Assembly: GCF_032854445.1 (NCBI RefSeq)
Contig: NC_088304.1
Span: 35,075,551 to 35,139,550, forward strand
Reading direction: 5' to 3'
DNA: 64,000 nt
DNA from: Liolophura sinensis
Taxonomy: Eukaryota > Mollusca > Polyplacophora > Chitonida > Chitonidae
Below, in pieces: positions 8,853 through 21,282 of the stretch. The notes under the pieces were generated by a model. It was not told the DNA's origin, made no database searches, and worked only from the letters and a program-made list of their open reading frames with translations. The translations under genes and the position numbers were made by a program. Numbering within the stretch: position 1 is the first letter of the stretch; every line of letters starts with the position of its first letter.

Positions 8853-11730
8853 ATTTGAAGTGAGATAAGACTTTGCTCACAACATGGGCGTGCATGGGCG
8901 ATGTATAGAAGATAGTTGTCGGCAACACGATATCAATTGTGTGTTTTACGGGATGGAATGATGGTACAACAGTTTTTGTTTGTTTGTTTTTTGTCGGTAT
9001 AGTGTTTTACAGGGAAATCATGGGCACAGATACCTTTTTAATGAAAAAGTATTTTTCTGTTCGAGAATTAAATTGCTGGAATGAGTTTGTCTATTCGGGC
9101 TCCTTGTTCGCTGATCTCGTATCTCAACGTTTGAATTTGTCAGCATTGTTTAATACTCATTTTCTCAGGTTTTTCACTGTGATTAGCTTTCCTGTACTTT
9201 ATACAGGCGTAGCTTATGTCATGCCTCGAACAGAGTAATGTTAAACAAAATGTTATGGCTGGTATCTTAAGCTCAGGTTTTGCACACATATATAGTACAA
9301 TTACGCAAGGGGAATGTTCCACGGTAAGTTACCAAATTCATGACTTCAGTTCTTTATGTATTGAGCTGAAGTTTTGCATTCATGTGCCTTCTACATGCCA
9401 ACTCTTTCGTGGGCCTGCTACCAAATCTAATCTGTAAATCTTTACAGTGCCGAACCTTTCCGGCTTGAAATAATTACTAATATTATTTTTGTTCGTTGAT
9501 GACGATTTGTGGGCAAACTGGTAAGGCAGTGCTCCGTGTAGTCATAGTTTTACAGTGATGTCATATATAGCTGCTCCGAGCCAATCATAAGCATACTCTT
9601 TGGTCACGAGAGTACTGAAGGCGAAAACAATGCGAATTTGACCTATAGGTGAGATAGGCATTGAAGATGAATATAGCATGAAAAAAGTGAAAGCAATCAG
9701 AATAGCCCTTAGATGTGATAGTTTCAATGTCCTGCGGTACTTTAGAGTTCACAAATCAGCAAAAATCAGCATTTCGCCCATTTATCTCCATTTTACTTAT
9801 AACCTCCTGCTCCTTGCAAAGAACCCGGATGTTGGAAACTAGAAATTACTAGAGAACAATCTCCATTCCGCCTTAGGCCCAGCCCCATGATATACCGGCG
9901 AGAAGATGTAGGCCTATGCCCCGATGGATGAAAGTTAAGATGCCTTACAAAGATTTACAAGGCACATAGCACAGCATGCAGCTGGCCTTTGCCCGACTCG
10001 GCCAAAGGCGTTGCATATCACGTGTCACACAATGTTCCTTTTGCCTGTTCTGAAGTCACGCAATGCTTTATGGTATTAAGGCATTGACGTCATCATTGTT
10101 CAAATTTATTGTGTTGTAAAGGCCACAGGATGTATCAAGATCACAAAATAGCTGTGTTGTGGGACATGCTATGGCCAGGGATTGATTCCAAATGGAGCTG
10201 CTTTGCAAATGGATAGGCGTCGTCAGAGGCATTGGTGTACCTGTCGTTGCCTATTCGAGACGATGGACATATGCGGGCATTTGTCGTTTACTCGCGGGTA
10301 CACGCTTTACTCGTCTAGATGCCGAGGTGAAAACATTGTCTAAATAACACAGGCGTTAATAGAGAACTCTGCTTTAGGGCTTCATAAATCCCAAAACTGC
10401 TTTGTTGACGTTCACAATGTGCTGTGCAGATTGTTCTGTCTTTTAAAATGCTATAATTTCCGGTTTCCGGTTATTAGTTGTACAAATATCGATTATGTTC
10501 ATCATTTCCCATGTTATCTTTCTCTTCGTCGTCTGCTGGCCACTGTCTCGTGCAAGTGAAGGGCCCGGATGTACGCGGTCTTCAAGAATGGACGTCCCAG
10601 TTCAATTATCGGAAGGCCAATATTTCCAAAACAACGTTTAACACAAAACAGCAAAGAATTAAAAAAAGACAATGAAGTGGGAAATGTTTAAGCTCGGAGT
10701 CGTATGAAACGAATGCATGTTCTATAGGCGCGTAAATTTAATAAGTAGCCCATGCAAATCGTGAACCGTGCCAGTACATGCGAACGTGTAGATAGATGAT
10801 CGAATCCCTCCCAACCCCACTTCAAAAAAATACATTTTGCGGCTTTTGTACATTTTTAGGAAATTGACACAAAGCCATATCTGAATGCAAACGGTCAATA
10901 GGAAATCAATGGTAACCACGTGTCCGGGGATATTAGTGGCATAGAAATGCCTTGTGGCGTCATGGAGTCATGCATCGTTTTAATCAGTGGTGAATGCTCA
11001 CGCCAAAGATTTACTGACACACACACGGCTGTGGCTGCTTTGTCGTCCGATCGGTAGACAGATCTGTCGCTGTGTTTGTGTCTGGTGGTAACCCGGCTTA
11101 GTGCGTTAGTATCGATCGGTGGTGACTTTTGTCTTATCGTATAATGATCACAAAACTGCCCAGGTAACCCCGTCACCACCACGTAAATATTGATAGCGAC
11201 GTTGTTATGTCACCCAGTACAGGTGAATGGGGCTGTATGGCCTACTTATAATGTAGAAATCTCTACAAACTGACGTAGTGTGGTTCGTTTCGATCGACTT
11301 GTATATTCCAATGTGGCTGTGTCATACAAGCGTGTGTCGTACGCATGTACTGCTTTCGTAAAGAGAGTAGCGTTGCAAAACGGTTAAAACATGATGGCAA
11401 ACAGGTGTGTGACGTACCTCAGCCAGAGATCGAATCCAATTTAAACCGCTTTGCAAATGCGCACCTACTGATAAATGAACAAGGCAAAAAAGAAAAAAAA
11501 GAAGTTGGTTTTCATGTGATCATTTTGAGAACAGTTTCCGGATCTGAATGTAAATGGCACTGGGAAATCACCACGTAAGTACAATTACGTGAAGTCTCTG
11601 GTCAGATGGGCATCTTCTCAATAAAGCATTTCACAGTTCAACTGGGTTCTCCGGTTAAACATACAGTTCAACAAATTGTGTGTTTCTTGTTTGTTTTTGG
11701 CCAGCATTATTCGAAAACAGTTGTGGCAGG
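8853..11730. other. Intergenic, no recognised gene
   Basis: Read on both strands. Short open frames such as 8939-9238 (+), 10895-11182 (-) and 11345-11578 (+) show no family resemblance, domain pattern or splice logic. No tandem array or SINE of families A-C is evident here. Confidence 0.6.
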
Positions 11731-11732
11731 TG

Positions 11733-11960
11733 CTGGTTTATTTATTTATTTAATTAGTTAATTGTTTTACGCCGTTCTCGCCAATCTTTTTTATTCATGT
11801 TCATGATGCCTGTCTAGTTTATTAGGAGAGTAAACTGAAGAAAATGACCGCCGTACGCCAGACCTGTACCGCGGCTTAAGCTGGATTCGAACACGTGAAT
11901 CCATTGTCCAAAAGCCCGAGTGTCGTAGTAGAGCCAGTGCTTTAGTCTTCTAAGATAGCG
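11733..11960 (-). mobile_element. Possible SINE of another tRNA-derived family
   Basis: Begins (TTTA)n TTAATTAGTTAATTGTTTTACGCCG, similar to the family A 3' tail. It continues into different sequence with a reverse-strand B-box-like GGATTCGAACACG near 11882. The 5' boundary is unclear. Confidence 0.55.
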
Positions 11961-12325
11961 ACGGCTGCAAATTGAATAGATTCTAATACTGTACGGAATA
12001 CTGTCAGCCTTGGTACTTACTGGATTAGAACCATGTAGCGTCATATATCACCCTGAGTGCAAGATTTGCTAACATTCCTTGACATCTAACACTTGTTATT
12101 TCCTTCCAGAGAGTCACTTTCACAGAGTCTGATGTTTATCGTTGTTTCAAGGAGATTTCCGACGCCCATCACGTTTGTTTAATTTTTCTCATTGGCAGAG
12201 AAACTGTTGAAAGTATTTGTTAACGTCTGTCATCGTGGCATTACAGTCTGTACTGTCTGTCAGTTTATGTCATAGTTTCACGTTACCTGTATTGAAATGT
12301 GTGATGTTTTCATTTGCAGCATCGC
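11961..12325. other. Intergenic, nothing recognised
   Basis: No repeat unit, exon or RNA gene seen. Confidence 0.5.
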
Positions 12326-12470
12326 ATGCCTAAGTCTGTAAGGAGTTCAAGCCCAGCTCATGCTGGCTTCCTCTCTGGCCGGGCTGCTATCAATCTGATG
12401 ATGGTCATGGGTTTCCACCCAGGCTCTTCCTGCTTTCCTCCCACCATGTATAAATAAATATATAAATAAC
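12326..12470 (+). mobile_element. SINE family A, truncated and internally deleted
   Basis: Contains GAGTTCAAGCCCAGCTCATG, CTGGCTTCCTCTCTGGCC and CTTTCCTCCCACCAT, then (ATAA)n. It lacks the CCGTCGTATAAGTG segment. Confidence 0.75.
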
Positions 12471-13220
12471 ATTACTTGCCATGATTGTCAACAAGATATT
12501 TGTTTACGAGTTCACCAAAGACCATATCTAAGGCAGCACTGGTTTAAGAGATATGTACGTCTTGTATTAATACAATTTGAACAATTCCTGTTTTCGTGAA
12601 CAGGAAATAGCTGTATGAAACATTTGCAAGGCGTTTGATGTCAATTTCAGGAGAAATTGTTAGTGTATGTTAATGTTTCTGTTTATTGATCTGATGACTA
12701 GCCACGAGTGATGTTACGTTCACATCAAAGATCTTCAGTTGATAAGTCTGGTTCCAGACTGGCATCAAAGGTAGAAAGATCAATGATGGCGTCTCTGAGT
12801 TAAAAGAGACGACCGTTGATCAGGTAGGGTTCAGGGATTCGAAACCTTGAACTGGGGATGGGTGTGGGGTGCATATGGTGGGTGGGCAGATGAGGGTGTG
12901 TGTGTGAGCCACGCTTTTGGTGAGCCTTCAAGGGAAAAGAGGTGGATTCCCCCATCAGTTATTGCGCGTGATCGATGGATGGATGTATGTGGTGAGCAAA
13001 AAGAGCTATCGATCGCTGTGTTCTCCAGTAATACCAACGCGATGGATCTGTATTAAGGGGAGATGGGACAATGAAGGGCTGTTGGGGTAATGGAGGACTC
13101 GGAACGATGAAAAGTCAGATCAAGTTGACGCTCTCTATGTTGACGAGAAGAAGCACCAATACCTTCAAACCGGGTCCAATCGCAACCTTGCTACTATATA
13201 CTTTCGTAAGTGAAGTGAAC
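12471..13220. other. Intergenic, nothing recognised
   Basis: Includes a GT/GGT-rich patch around 12850-12910 that opens frames on both strands. No gene is supported. Confidence 0.5.
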
Positions 13221-13223
13221 TCT

Positions 13224-13470
13224 CGACGATTCTAATTGGTGCCAAGGTTGGATCTCTTCACCCAAAGAGGAGTCGGTTAAACTTCAAACCTAGTTCTCGA
13301 TGAGTCAGAAAAAATTTATTAAACATTTTTCCTATTGCATTTTGGCTGTCTTTTACAATATTAAGAGATGTCCAAAAAAAACGATGTGTACAGTTTGGGG
13401 TGTTGCTTGTCACAGGCGAAAGGCAATTACGGTAGTGAGCATGAGTGGTTTTAAAGATGACTGAATACAG
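13224..13470. repeat. Dispersed repeat, copy 1 (pair with 14814-15082)
   Basis: Shares TTCAAACCTAGTT, GATGAGTCAG, the GTGTTGCTTGTCACAG block and ATGAGTGGTTTTAA with 14814-15082 in the same orientation and order, diverged and with indels. Confidence 0.7.
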
Positions 13471-13497
13471 TTAAAATATAATTAAACATTTACAAAG

Positions 13498-13665
13498 CAG
13501 CAACGACAGTGTGATAATTAGCAAATGTTTACATGTAACCGGTGAAATATAGCATCTTGTCAGCTTACGTCAGGGTTTTATTCTAAGTGTTTACGTAAAT
13601 GCTTAAGTAGTAGCTAATTACACTCCCTAACGCGATGGATTAGGCTGAAAAACAGCGGCTTAATA
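13498..13665. repeat. Dispersed repeat family F, copy 1
   Basis: Carries GACAGTGTGATA, AACCGGTGAAAT, CTTGTCAGCTTACGTCAG, TTTATTCTAA and a GCTTAAG region. The same ordered blocks recur at 62401-62545, 62764-62930 and 63040-63160. It lies just after copy 1 of the 13224 repeat and may be part of one larger element. Confidence 0.7.
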
Positions 13666-14813
13666 TATACTACATGATTAAGATCGACTGTTCAAAATGG
13701 TCAGAGCTTTCAGGATACTCCAAGTATTACTTGCTACCCCTGACGTAAACTCAAAAGCTGACAAAAACAAAAGCTTGGTTTTGCGTGCAGAAAAATACAC
13801 TTGCATGACGTGATGCGATAGACAAGAATACATACACATATCTAGATAAGATCAGATCACCTATATGATCCCGTATGTGTCAATCAGTGACCCGGCTAAT
13901 CAAACTGACATTTATCGAGAGTAATTACCTACTACTGAAATTAAAGGCTTGTGCATCCTGTAACGTGAACATATGCCACAACCGTATCTGCGCGACATCC
14001 CCGGCGGTGAGAGCGAAATCTCTTGACCTTTAACCAAAATCGATCAGAACTTGATAGCAAACATGCAATAATGGATGGCATTTGGAAGTATACGTAAGTC
14101 GAGAGGAACAAAAACGAAAAAACAATAAAAAGCAAGCATGGTGGACAGGGCACGGGCAAACCTTCTCCTAAGTAGATATACACCGGTAACGAGAAGAAAT
14201 CTGTGGGAGGAATCAATAAACCAGTGATGTGTGACGACAGTTGGGGCGTGGGCTACAAGGCGTGAACGGAATTGCATATGTACGCCTGTACTTGCACCTT
14301 GTGTGGGAAAGAAAAAGTTAATTTGGTAAACACCTCCGAGACATGATCATTGGAACATACTCACCAAGGGCTCGCCCACGCTTTCTAAAAGAGACAAATA
14401 GAGAGAGTGGAGCTTGGAAGTAGGGTTGCGAATTCAAAAATTTACAGAATCATTGTGTAGATATGCCAGCGGTTTCCTCTCCCGTTTTGGGGGTTTCTCT
14501 ATCACATCAAAGATTTTTTTGTAAAACAAGACCTAATTACCGTCATACTTCTTATAGGGTTAAAATGTAACGGGTTTCCGCTTTTGTTTCTTGGTTTCTC
14601 CGATTTCGTCTCGTGCTTTCTGGTTTCTCCTGCAACCATAACAAAAACGGTTATCTGCACGATTCTTGCCGAACTAGAACTACCTAAATACGGCCAGGAA
14701 GAAAGAAAGTGTTTATTTCTTCATTTGGTTACTGCTCTCAAGACTTTTCTTCTTAAATATCTCGACGTAGAAATGACTCACAAAGGCAAAACACCCCTCC
14801 TTGGCACAAAAAA
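13666..14813. other. Intergenic, nothing recognised
   Basis: AT-rich sequence. Overlapping minus-strand frames around 13941-14277 have no recognisable domain. Confidence 0.5.
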
Positions 14814-15082
14814 AATCGAAGGTTCTGATTGGTGCTAAGGTTTGACCTTTACAACCAATAAAGGGTCATCGGACGAGCTAGCAATCGGTTTTACTTCAAA
14901 CCTAGTTTGGGATGAGTCAGTAATAGTTATCTTTTAATGTTTCTCTCTTTTTTTGCATTTCAATAATATATAGATGTACAAGATATTGATGTGATGTGGT
15001 GTTGTACTTGGTGTCTGTGGTGTTACATGTCACAGATAAAAGACAATTGTGGTATGAGTGATTTTAAGAATAACTGAATGTG
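14814..15082. repeat. Dispersed repeat, copy 2
   Basis: See 13224-13470. Shared landmarks are GATTGGTGCTAAGG, TACTTCAAACCTAGTTTGG, GATGAGTCAGTAATAG, GTTACATGTCACAG and AAGACAATTGTGG. Confidence 0.7.
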
Positions 15083-17094
15083 GAACAGGTTTCGTCTTAA
15101 CTCCCGTGGCATAAAACCGTGTCGGAGCAAAACGTTGCCGGATTTTATTCTGCCATCAATAGTTTCCTTATTGGTCAAGGGAGCTCTCTGGAACACCCGA
15201 TAGAGGTAAGCCTGCGTTAATCTCCTTGGCCAACAGGAGCCCAAATGCGGTACCGGTAACTGATATGTATAGATTTATAATCAAAGGTAATCTCATTGAA
15301 TCATTTACAACACATATCTTGATTGAAGTGCAAAACATGTTGATGCATAGACAATAGACAGGCCAGTTATTTACAGAGATTTCAATAGTTTATGCAGTAT
15401 TTATAGGTCTGACCTATAATAGCACCTAGATAGACTTGAAGTGGGGGCCTGCACTCCGTCAACTTGATGGTGATGATGACGATAACTACTGCGATGACGA
15501 TGGTGATGATGATGGAACAATGCGTGGTGTACACAAGTCCTCATAAAGGCACTGATTTACACCACAACTGTATACGGTTATCTAAAGTACAATTTAAACA
15601 TTAAAATCTCCCGGATGAACTCTGTTCACTCAAGCTGATTATCTCTGTATGACTAACCCTTGAATGAGTTAATAAAGGAGATGCCATTTGTTGTCTGATT
15701 ATCTGTCTGTTTCTCTGTCTGTCCACAAGTTTGTCAGCCTCGCGTAATTGTCGATGCATATAGTATACAACCTCGAGTGTTTCATCCAAGTAAACAACCG
15801 CCAAATGATTCGATCCAGTCTATTAGATATCAGAGAATGAAGTACACTCAAAACCTTAATCCGTTAAATTTTAGCATCACTCAGACAACAGACCTTCTGT
15901 TAAACTTAACAGATTAATTTTTTCAGTGCAGCTGAGATAAAGCCTCAGTCACACCAGTGCTACGACTACCTACGACCTCGAGCTCTGCGATTTACCCCGA
16001 TTGAATCCCAAGAAATTGTTTGTTGTCACACCTAAAGTGACTCTTCCACTCCTCCAGGAGTCTTATTTATACGCGATAGCCAGGTGCTCGTATGAAATCG
16101 CAGACACTCTGTGCAATTCATAAAGAACTGATTTTAGTGCATGTACTAAAATCCACCTGCAACATCTCCGAACACTCCGACCGCATCGAGTTCTCTTTCC
16201 ATGGCGTCAAGCTCATCAAGATTCCCCAAACCTTACGATGATTAACCGCGATTTTTCGGTCGTAGATTGTCTTAAATAGTCGAAAGTGTGGGCGTGTCTT
16301 GGTCTTTATGTGCCTATAAGTCCTAACTACTGTAGATTTCCCGGCTCGTTGGAGTCTGCGTGGGTGACAATAAACGGTCAATGATGTTTGTAGGTCGTCA
16401 GTAAATTTCCAGACCGGTGGTGTACCCCCGGGGCACCCTAATTTCCCACAAAACTGACCACCGTCATGTGTGAAAAATGCTGAGGTCAACAATCAGTCAG
16501 TCATTCAAACGGGCAGTTACCCATCCACTGTTTCTGTACACGTCATGCAGTCATGTATCCAGACATTTATCCATGTCCGTAAACACAGTGATCAGCTTAT
16601 CATTCCATCCGTTCATCCATCCGTTCATCCATCCGTTTAAACATGAATCATCTACATGGCCGAGAGACTTGGGATCAAACCCCAGGTCATACCAAAGACT
16701 TTCGTGGTACTTGTTGCTGTCTCGCTTGGCGCTCAGCACTGAGAGGTTAGATCAAGGAAACAGGACTGGTTATACCCTGGTGTCATTATCATGTGACTGG
16801 GGGGGGGGGGGGTGTCATGTCTGGTCTTCGGCATGGTACTTCAGTGGACTCGCCCTCACACAAAAAGACACCGTATATGTGCACACAGCTGATGAAAAAT
16901 TGTTAACTACAACTTTATAACCCCAAGCATACACAGATATATACATATTATATATGGCCGGCCAAAGGATACTGTTATAAGTTATTACTCAAACTCATCA
17001 CAGTCAGGCAATAAAATAACGAACTACCCAGACAGGTCCGTATCAGTCTCGTATTCACCATTCAGCTTGATTAAGTAATTCTTGGTGAACGAAC
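15083..17094. other. Intergenic with small simple repeats
   Basis: Holds a GAT-rich microsatellite at about 15470-15516, a short CATCCGTTCATC repeat at about 16603-16637 and a G-run at about 16799-16812. The stretch 15930-16480 is relatively GC-rich with CG dinucleotides but has no recognisable exon or family. Confidence 0.55.
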
Positions 17095-17960
17095 AACTGG
17101 TGGTTCATCCATCCAGGTAGGCAAACAGCCAGCGGTTCATCCATCTATGAAAGTAAACAACCAGCAACCAATACCTCATTCATTCACGTAATCAAACAAC
17201 CAGTTGTTCATTCAGCCAGTTAAGCAACAACCAATGGTTCTTCCACCACGGTAAGTAAACAACAGCGGTTCATCCATCCACGTAGGCAAACAGCCATCGG
17301 TGCATCCATCCAGGTAAGCAAACAACCATCGGTTCGTCCATCCAGGTAAGCAAACAACCTTTGGTTCACCCACTCCGGTAAGCAAACAACCAGTGGTTTA
17401 TACATCCAGATAAACAAACAATCATCGGTTCGTCCATCCAGGTAAGCAAACAACCCGTGGTTCACCCACTCGGGTAAGCAAACAACTGGTGGTTTATCAA
17501 TTTAGGGAAGCAAACAACCAGTGGTTCATACATCCAGATAAGCAAACAACCAGTGTTACACCCATCCAGGTAAGCAAACAACCAGTGTCATATCCATCCA
17601 GTTAAGCAAACAACCAGTGTTACACCCATCCAGGTAAACAAACAACCAGTGGTTCATCCATCCAGGTAAGCAAGAAACCATGGGTTCATCCGTTTAGATA
17701 AGCAAACACCCAGGGTTCATCCCTCCTGGTACGCAAACAGCTGGTGGTGCACACATCCAGTTAAGCAAACACCCAGTGCTTCATACAGCCAGGTAAGCAA
17801 ACAACCAGTGTCATATCCATCCAGGTAAGCAAACACCCAGTGCTTCATACATCCAGGTAAGAAAACACCCAGGGTTCGTCCATACTGGTAAGCAAACACC
17901 CAGGGTTCGTCCATCCTGGTAGGCAAACACCCAGGGTTCATCCACCCAGGTAACCGAACT
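17095..17960. repeat. Minisatellite, about 32-40 bp unit, with splice-donor-like core
   Basis: About 25 imperfect units containing TTCATCCATCCAGGTAAGCA and AACAACCAGTGG. Most units carry CAGGTAAGC. Minus-strand open frames across it are repeat artefacts. Confidence 0.93.
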
Positions 17961-18087
17961 ACCAGTTATTTCTTCATCTACGGGAAATCCTAATACTGGT
18001 ATCTTTGTCAACCCAAGACAACTAAGCTTAAAAATACTTTTATTTATTTTTTCACATTGTAAAATTCAAATGTTGAATACTATTTAT

Positions 18088-18308
18088 GGGTTTATGAGCC
18101 ATATTGACAGTATCTAGGAACTCTGACGTCACATCACCTTTTTTTCCTCTGATGTTCACCAGAAGGAAGGATATTTTTGGAACATTTCCGTAATCTTTTA
18201 CACATAGGTAAAACAGTCATTCCAACATTCAGTGTCGTTATTAGAGTTGGAAAAAACTTCCTGTGACGTCAGAGTTTCTAAACTCTGATATTAGGGTCCA
18301 TAAAGCCC
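18088..18308. repeat. Foldback element with a CRE palindrome in each arm
   Basis: The left arm (18088-18133) and right arm (18262-18308) are imperfect inverted repeats sharing AACTCTGACGTCACA and its complement. Each carries the palindrome TGACGTCA (18124-18131 and 18264-18271). The loop (about 130 bp) also has weak self-complementarity. It resembles a non-autonomous foldback DNA element. Confidence 0.75.
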
Positions 18309-18638
18309 ACCTTAGAATTCAAATGTTTCAACGCCCTTTAACTCTCTTCACAAAAATCAAAAATCAAAAAAAAAAATAATAATAATAATTAAAGTACATG
18401 TATATTTTTGCATGGTTTTAATTGGTCTATTTTGTGATGCCTACTTCGATTTTTAGTGGTTTTTTTTCCTTTAAATAAAGCCAAAGCCTACCGCTGGGTT
18501 TGCGCCCGTTGTTTCATTGATCAGTGTTCGGCTGATATACAATACCAATGGCGATCTCACCAATCGATCAATGAAGTATCAATTCGTCTCATCATTCAGA
18601 CGAGTAAATTTCCAGCCATATCAACAGTCAAAGTTCAT
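18309..18638. other. Intergenic, A-rich patch
   Basis: Contains an A-run plus (ATA)n at about 18362-18390. No gene recognised. Confidence 0.5.
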
Positions 18639-18762
18639 GTGACCAGATATGTGCCATTTAAGGTATTTTGTGACTAAATATCTGGCACTTAAGGTATTTT
18701 GTGACCGGATATCTGGCATTTATGGCATTTTGTGACCAGATATCTGGCATTTAAGGTATTTT
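18639..18762. repeat. 31-bp minisatellite with palindromic core
   Basis: Four units of about 31 bp reading GTGACCAGATATCTGGCATT then TAAGGTATTTT. The core CCAGATATCTGG is a perfect 12-bp palindrome in the cleanest unit. Confidence 0.9.
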
Positions 18763-19129
18763 TTAAATATTAAAGCAGCTGGATAAACGTTTCATTTGTA
18801 TTATTCATCGATCATTTTATAAGGATGAGTTTGAAGGATAAGTTTATTTCGGGCGTATTTGTTTGAAAGATTCATTAACATGATTCCGAAATCAACGTTA
18901 TAATGGCCTTATCCTCTGTTCAACCATATAAACAAATGTCAACAGGTGCACATGGGATGTAGTTTTGGTCGGATGCTACAAAATCAAATGAACTGAAAAC
19001 AAGTCCGGTATATTTTCATGCCACAGTAGTCCTATGCAATAAATTGTAACCAATAAAGATAGTAAGCCATCAGCGAGGAGTATCGTTTGACGACGGCATG
19101 ATGGGACAATGCCATGCGCGAACCGATGA
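18763..19129. other. Intergenic, nothing recognised
   Basis: AT-rich spacer with no repeats or coding signals seen. Confidence 0.5.
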
Positions 19130-19480
19130 CACCAGGACAACCGCTTCATGCCATCATACCACTGTTCCGTCCCATCACTAATTACCAGTGATAGTACAAT
19201 CGTTCCATGCTACTGGCCAACTGTTTCTTTTCTTCAACGCATCACTTCCTGCCATAGTACCATCGCTTTGTGCTATCGTACCATCGTTTTGTGTCATCTA
19301 CATATCCCATGGCTTTGTTTCGTCTATATGTACAATCGCGTTGTGGCATTGCGCTATCGCTTTGTGGCATCTACATGTACCATCGCTTTGTGCCATCGTT
19401 CCATCGCTATATGTCATCGTTCGTACCACAGCTTCGTGTTGTCGTACCATCGCGTTTATGCTAGTGTACAATCCTTATGC
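19130..19480. repeat. Degenerate CCATCG/TTGTG tandem repeat
   Basis: Irregular repetition of CCATCGCTTTGTGCCATCGT with diverged spacing. It opens all three + frames, which are not credible genes. Confidence 0.7.
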
Positions 19481-20442
19481 GATTCATCATAAGAAGAACC
19501 ATGGATACCATGATGCGCCCTTAACTGATGACAATACTGACCCCACACAAGCTGACGGCCTTTTCTGGAAGTCTTATGCTAGCCCTTGACCAGTGGGCTA
19601 GCAGGATCAAATCTTTAATTGCAGCTAGTTTGGTATTAAATCACAGCCAAAAATATTTTCGTTTTATGCTGATTTTTTTTTTCTTTTGTTATTGGGAATT
19701 GCACACTTGTAGGATGATATTTGGGTTTATAGGTGGAGAAAACCAGAACGTTGCTAGTAAACCACCGACCTTCTACATACAAGTATCTGACAAAGCTGTG
19801 GACTTGAAAGCCCTGAAAACGAACTCTGGATTCAAACCTGAGACCTCATTGCACGCATGACCATGAGCTTGAGTCTAAGATTGCATAAATACAGTGCGGT
19901 CTCAGCGGAGCGTTATGCTGGAGACATCGTTCTGCACCGAGTCACATACATTCATACTGACGTGGGGCCGACCAGTCACTATAGGTCTATCCCTATTTGA
20001 GAAAGACTGTGAAACTTCAAGCTTTTAATGGTTAGCTATCGTCACACAGGATAAATTCGGATGTACCATTCAACTTGCTGGCAGAACGCTCGGTCACGAC
20101 ATTCCATTTGATTGTGAGATTCCTTGTACATGCTGGCAGGTCACACGTGTGGTTCTTCGTGTTGAATTAGATTGCCACGTTGAATATTTGAACAGTTTCA
20201 ATCCAAGCGCAACTGAGATACATATTTTGTTATTGACAACTTATATTCTAGGAAGAGAGACTTGAACGAGACTTGAGAGTGGACGAGAGATTCAAACGTT
20301 ATAGGACGCCGGTGTATTAGACGATCGACGCCGCGATACGTATTAATTGTCGTTGGAATCTCGTTGGTATCGCATAAGTATGTGTGACGTTCTAATCCCG
20401 ACTGTATCTCGAGCGATTCCATCTTCTTGCTTTAGGATAACG
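19481..20442. other. Intergenic, possible old SINE fragment
   Basis: Positions 19720-19860 show GGTGGAGAAAACCAG and GGATTCAAACCTGAGAC (a reverse B-box-like string), suggesting a decayed tRNA-derived element. The rest is unrecognised. Confidence 0.4.
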
Positions 20443-20577
<135 letters not shown>

Positions 20578-20787
20578 GTTCGAGAGAGTGTTCGACTTTC
20601 ATATTTTACATATACACTCTTTATATAAACATTTTTGTATGTATTCAGAATTTTTTGGCTTTTTCCGACACGGCGGTATTTTGTTTTGAATTTTAAACAA
20701 AATAATGTACGCACACACAATGCTGCATGGAACGAAACATGTTTAAATAGACATTGTTGCTTTTTAATGGAGAGATATTTATTATAT

Positions 20788-20998
20788 TTATTTATTAATT
20801 TGATTGGTGTTTTACGCCGTACTCAAGAATACTTCACTTATACGACGGCGACCAGTATTATGGTGGCAGGGAACCGTGCAGAGCCAGGAGAAAACCCACG
20901 ACCATCCGCAGGTGGCCGAAGACCTTCCCACGTACGACCGAGAGGAAGCCAGTATCAGCTGGAACTCACAGCGACCACATTGGTGAGAGGCTTCTGAG
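20788..20998 (-). mobile_element. SINE family A
   Basis: (TTTA)n TTGATTGGTGTTTTACGCCG, then ACTTATACGACGGCGACCAG, GACCATCCGCAGGTGGC and GCGACCACATTGGTGAGAGG. The tRNA head is truncated after GAGAGGCTTCTGAG. Confidence 0.9.
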
Positions 20999-21204
20999 AT
21001 GTTTATTATATGCTATATTAACTATGTGCACAGGTAGTCAGGCCTATATATGGTATGTATATGAAATTCTTGTCATCACATGATACTGTTCTGCTTGCGT
21101 AAAGTGTATGACTCAGCGGAACATAATGAGATGTGAACCAAAGAACAGATCCCTGATAATTACATAAACGACACGCATAATCAGTGTTAATTGATATATA
21201 ATGT

Positions 21205-21208
<4 letters not shown>

Positions 21209-21274
<66 letters not shown>
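21209..21274. repeat. (TA)n microsatellite
   Basis: An uninterrupted alternating TA run of about 65 bp followed by CACACACA. It lies about 420 bp upstream of the UBASH3 start codon. Confidence 0.99.

Positions 21275-21279
<5 letters not shown>

Positions 21280-21282
<3 letters not shown>

Noticed and set aside
8939-9238. 99-residue hydrophobic + frame
   Set aside because: T-rich DNA yields Phe/Val-rich peptides by chance. No conserved motif, signal or exon partners.
15930-16492. Relatively GC-rich, CpG-containing stretch that could be a gene end or CpG island
   Set aside because: No frame resembles a known protein and no promoter or splice features are convincing. Left as unrecognised.
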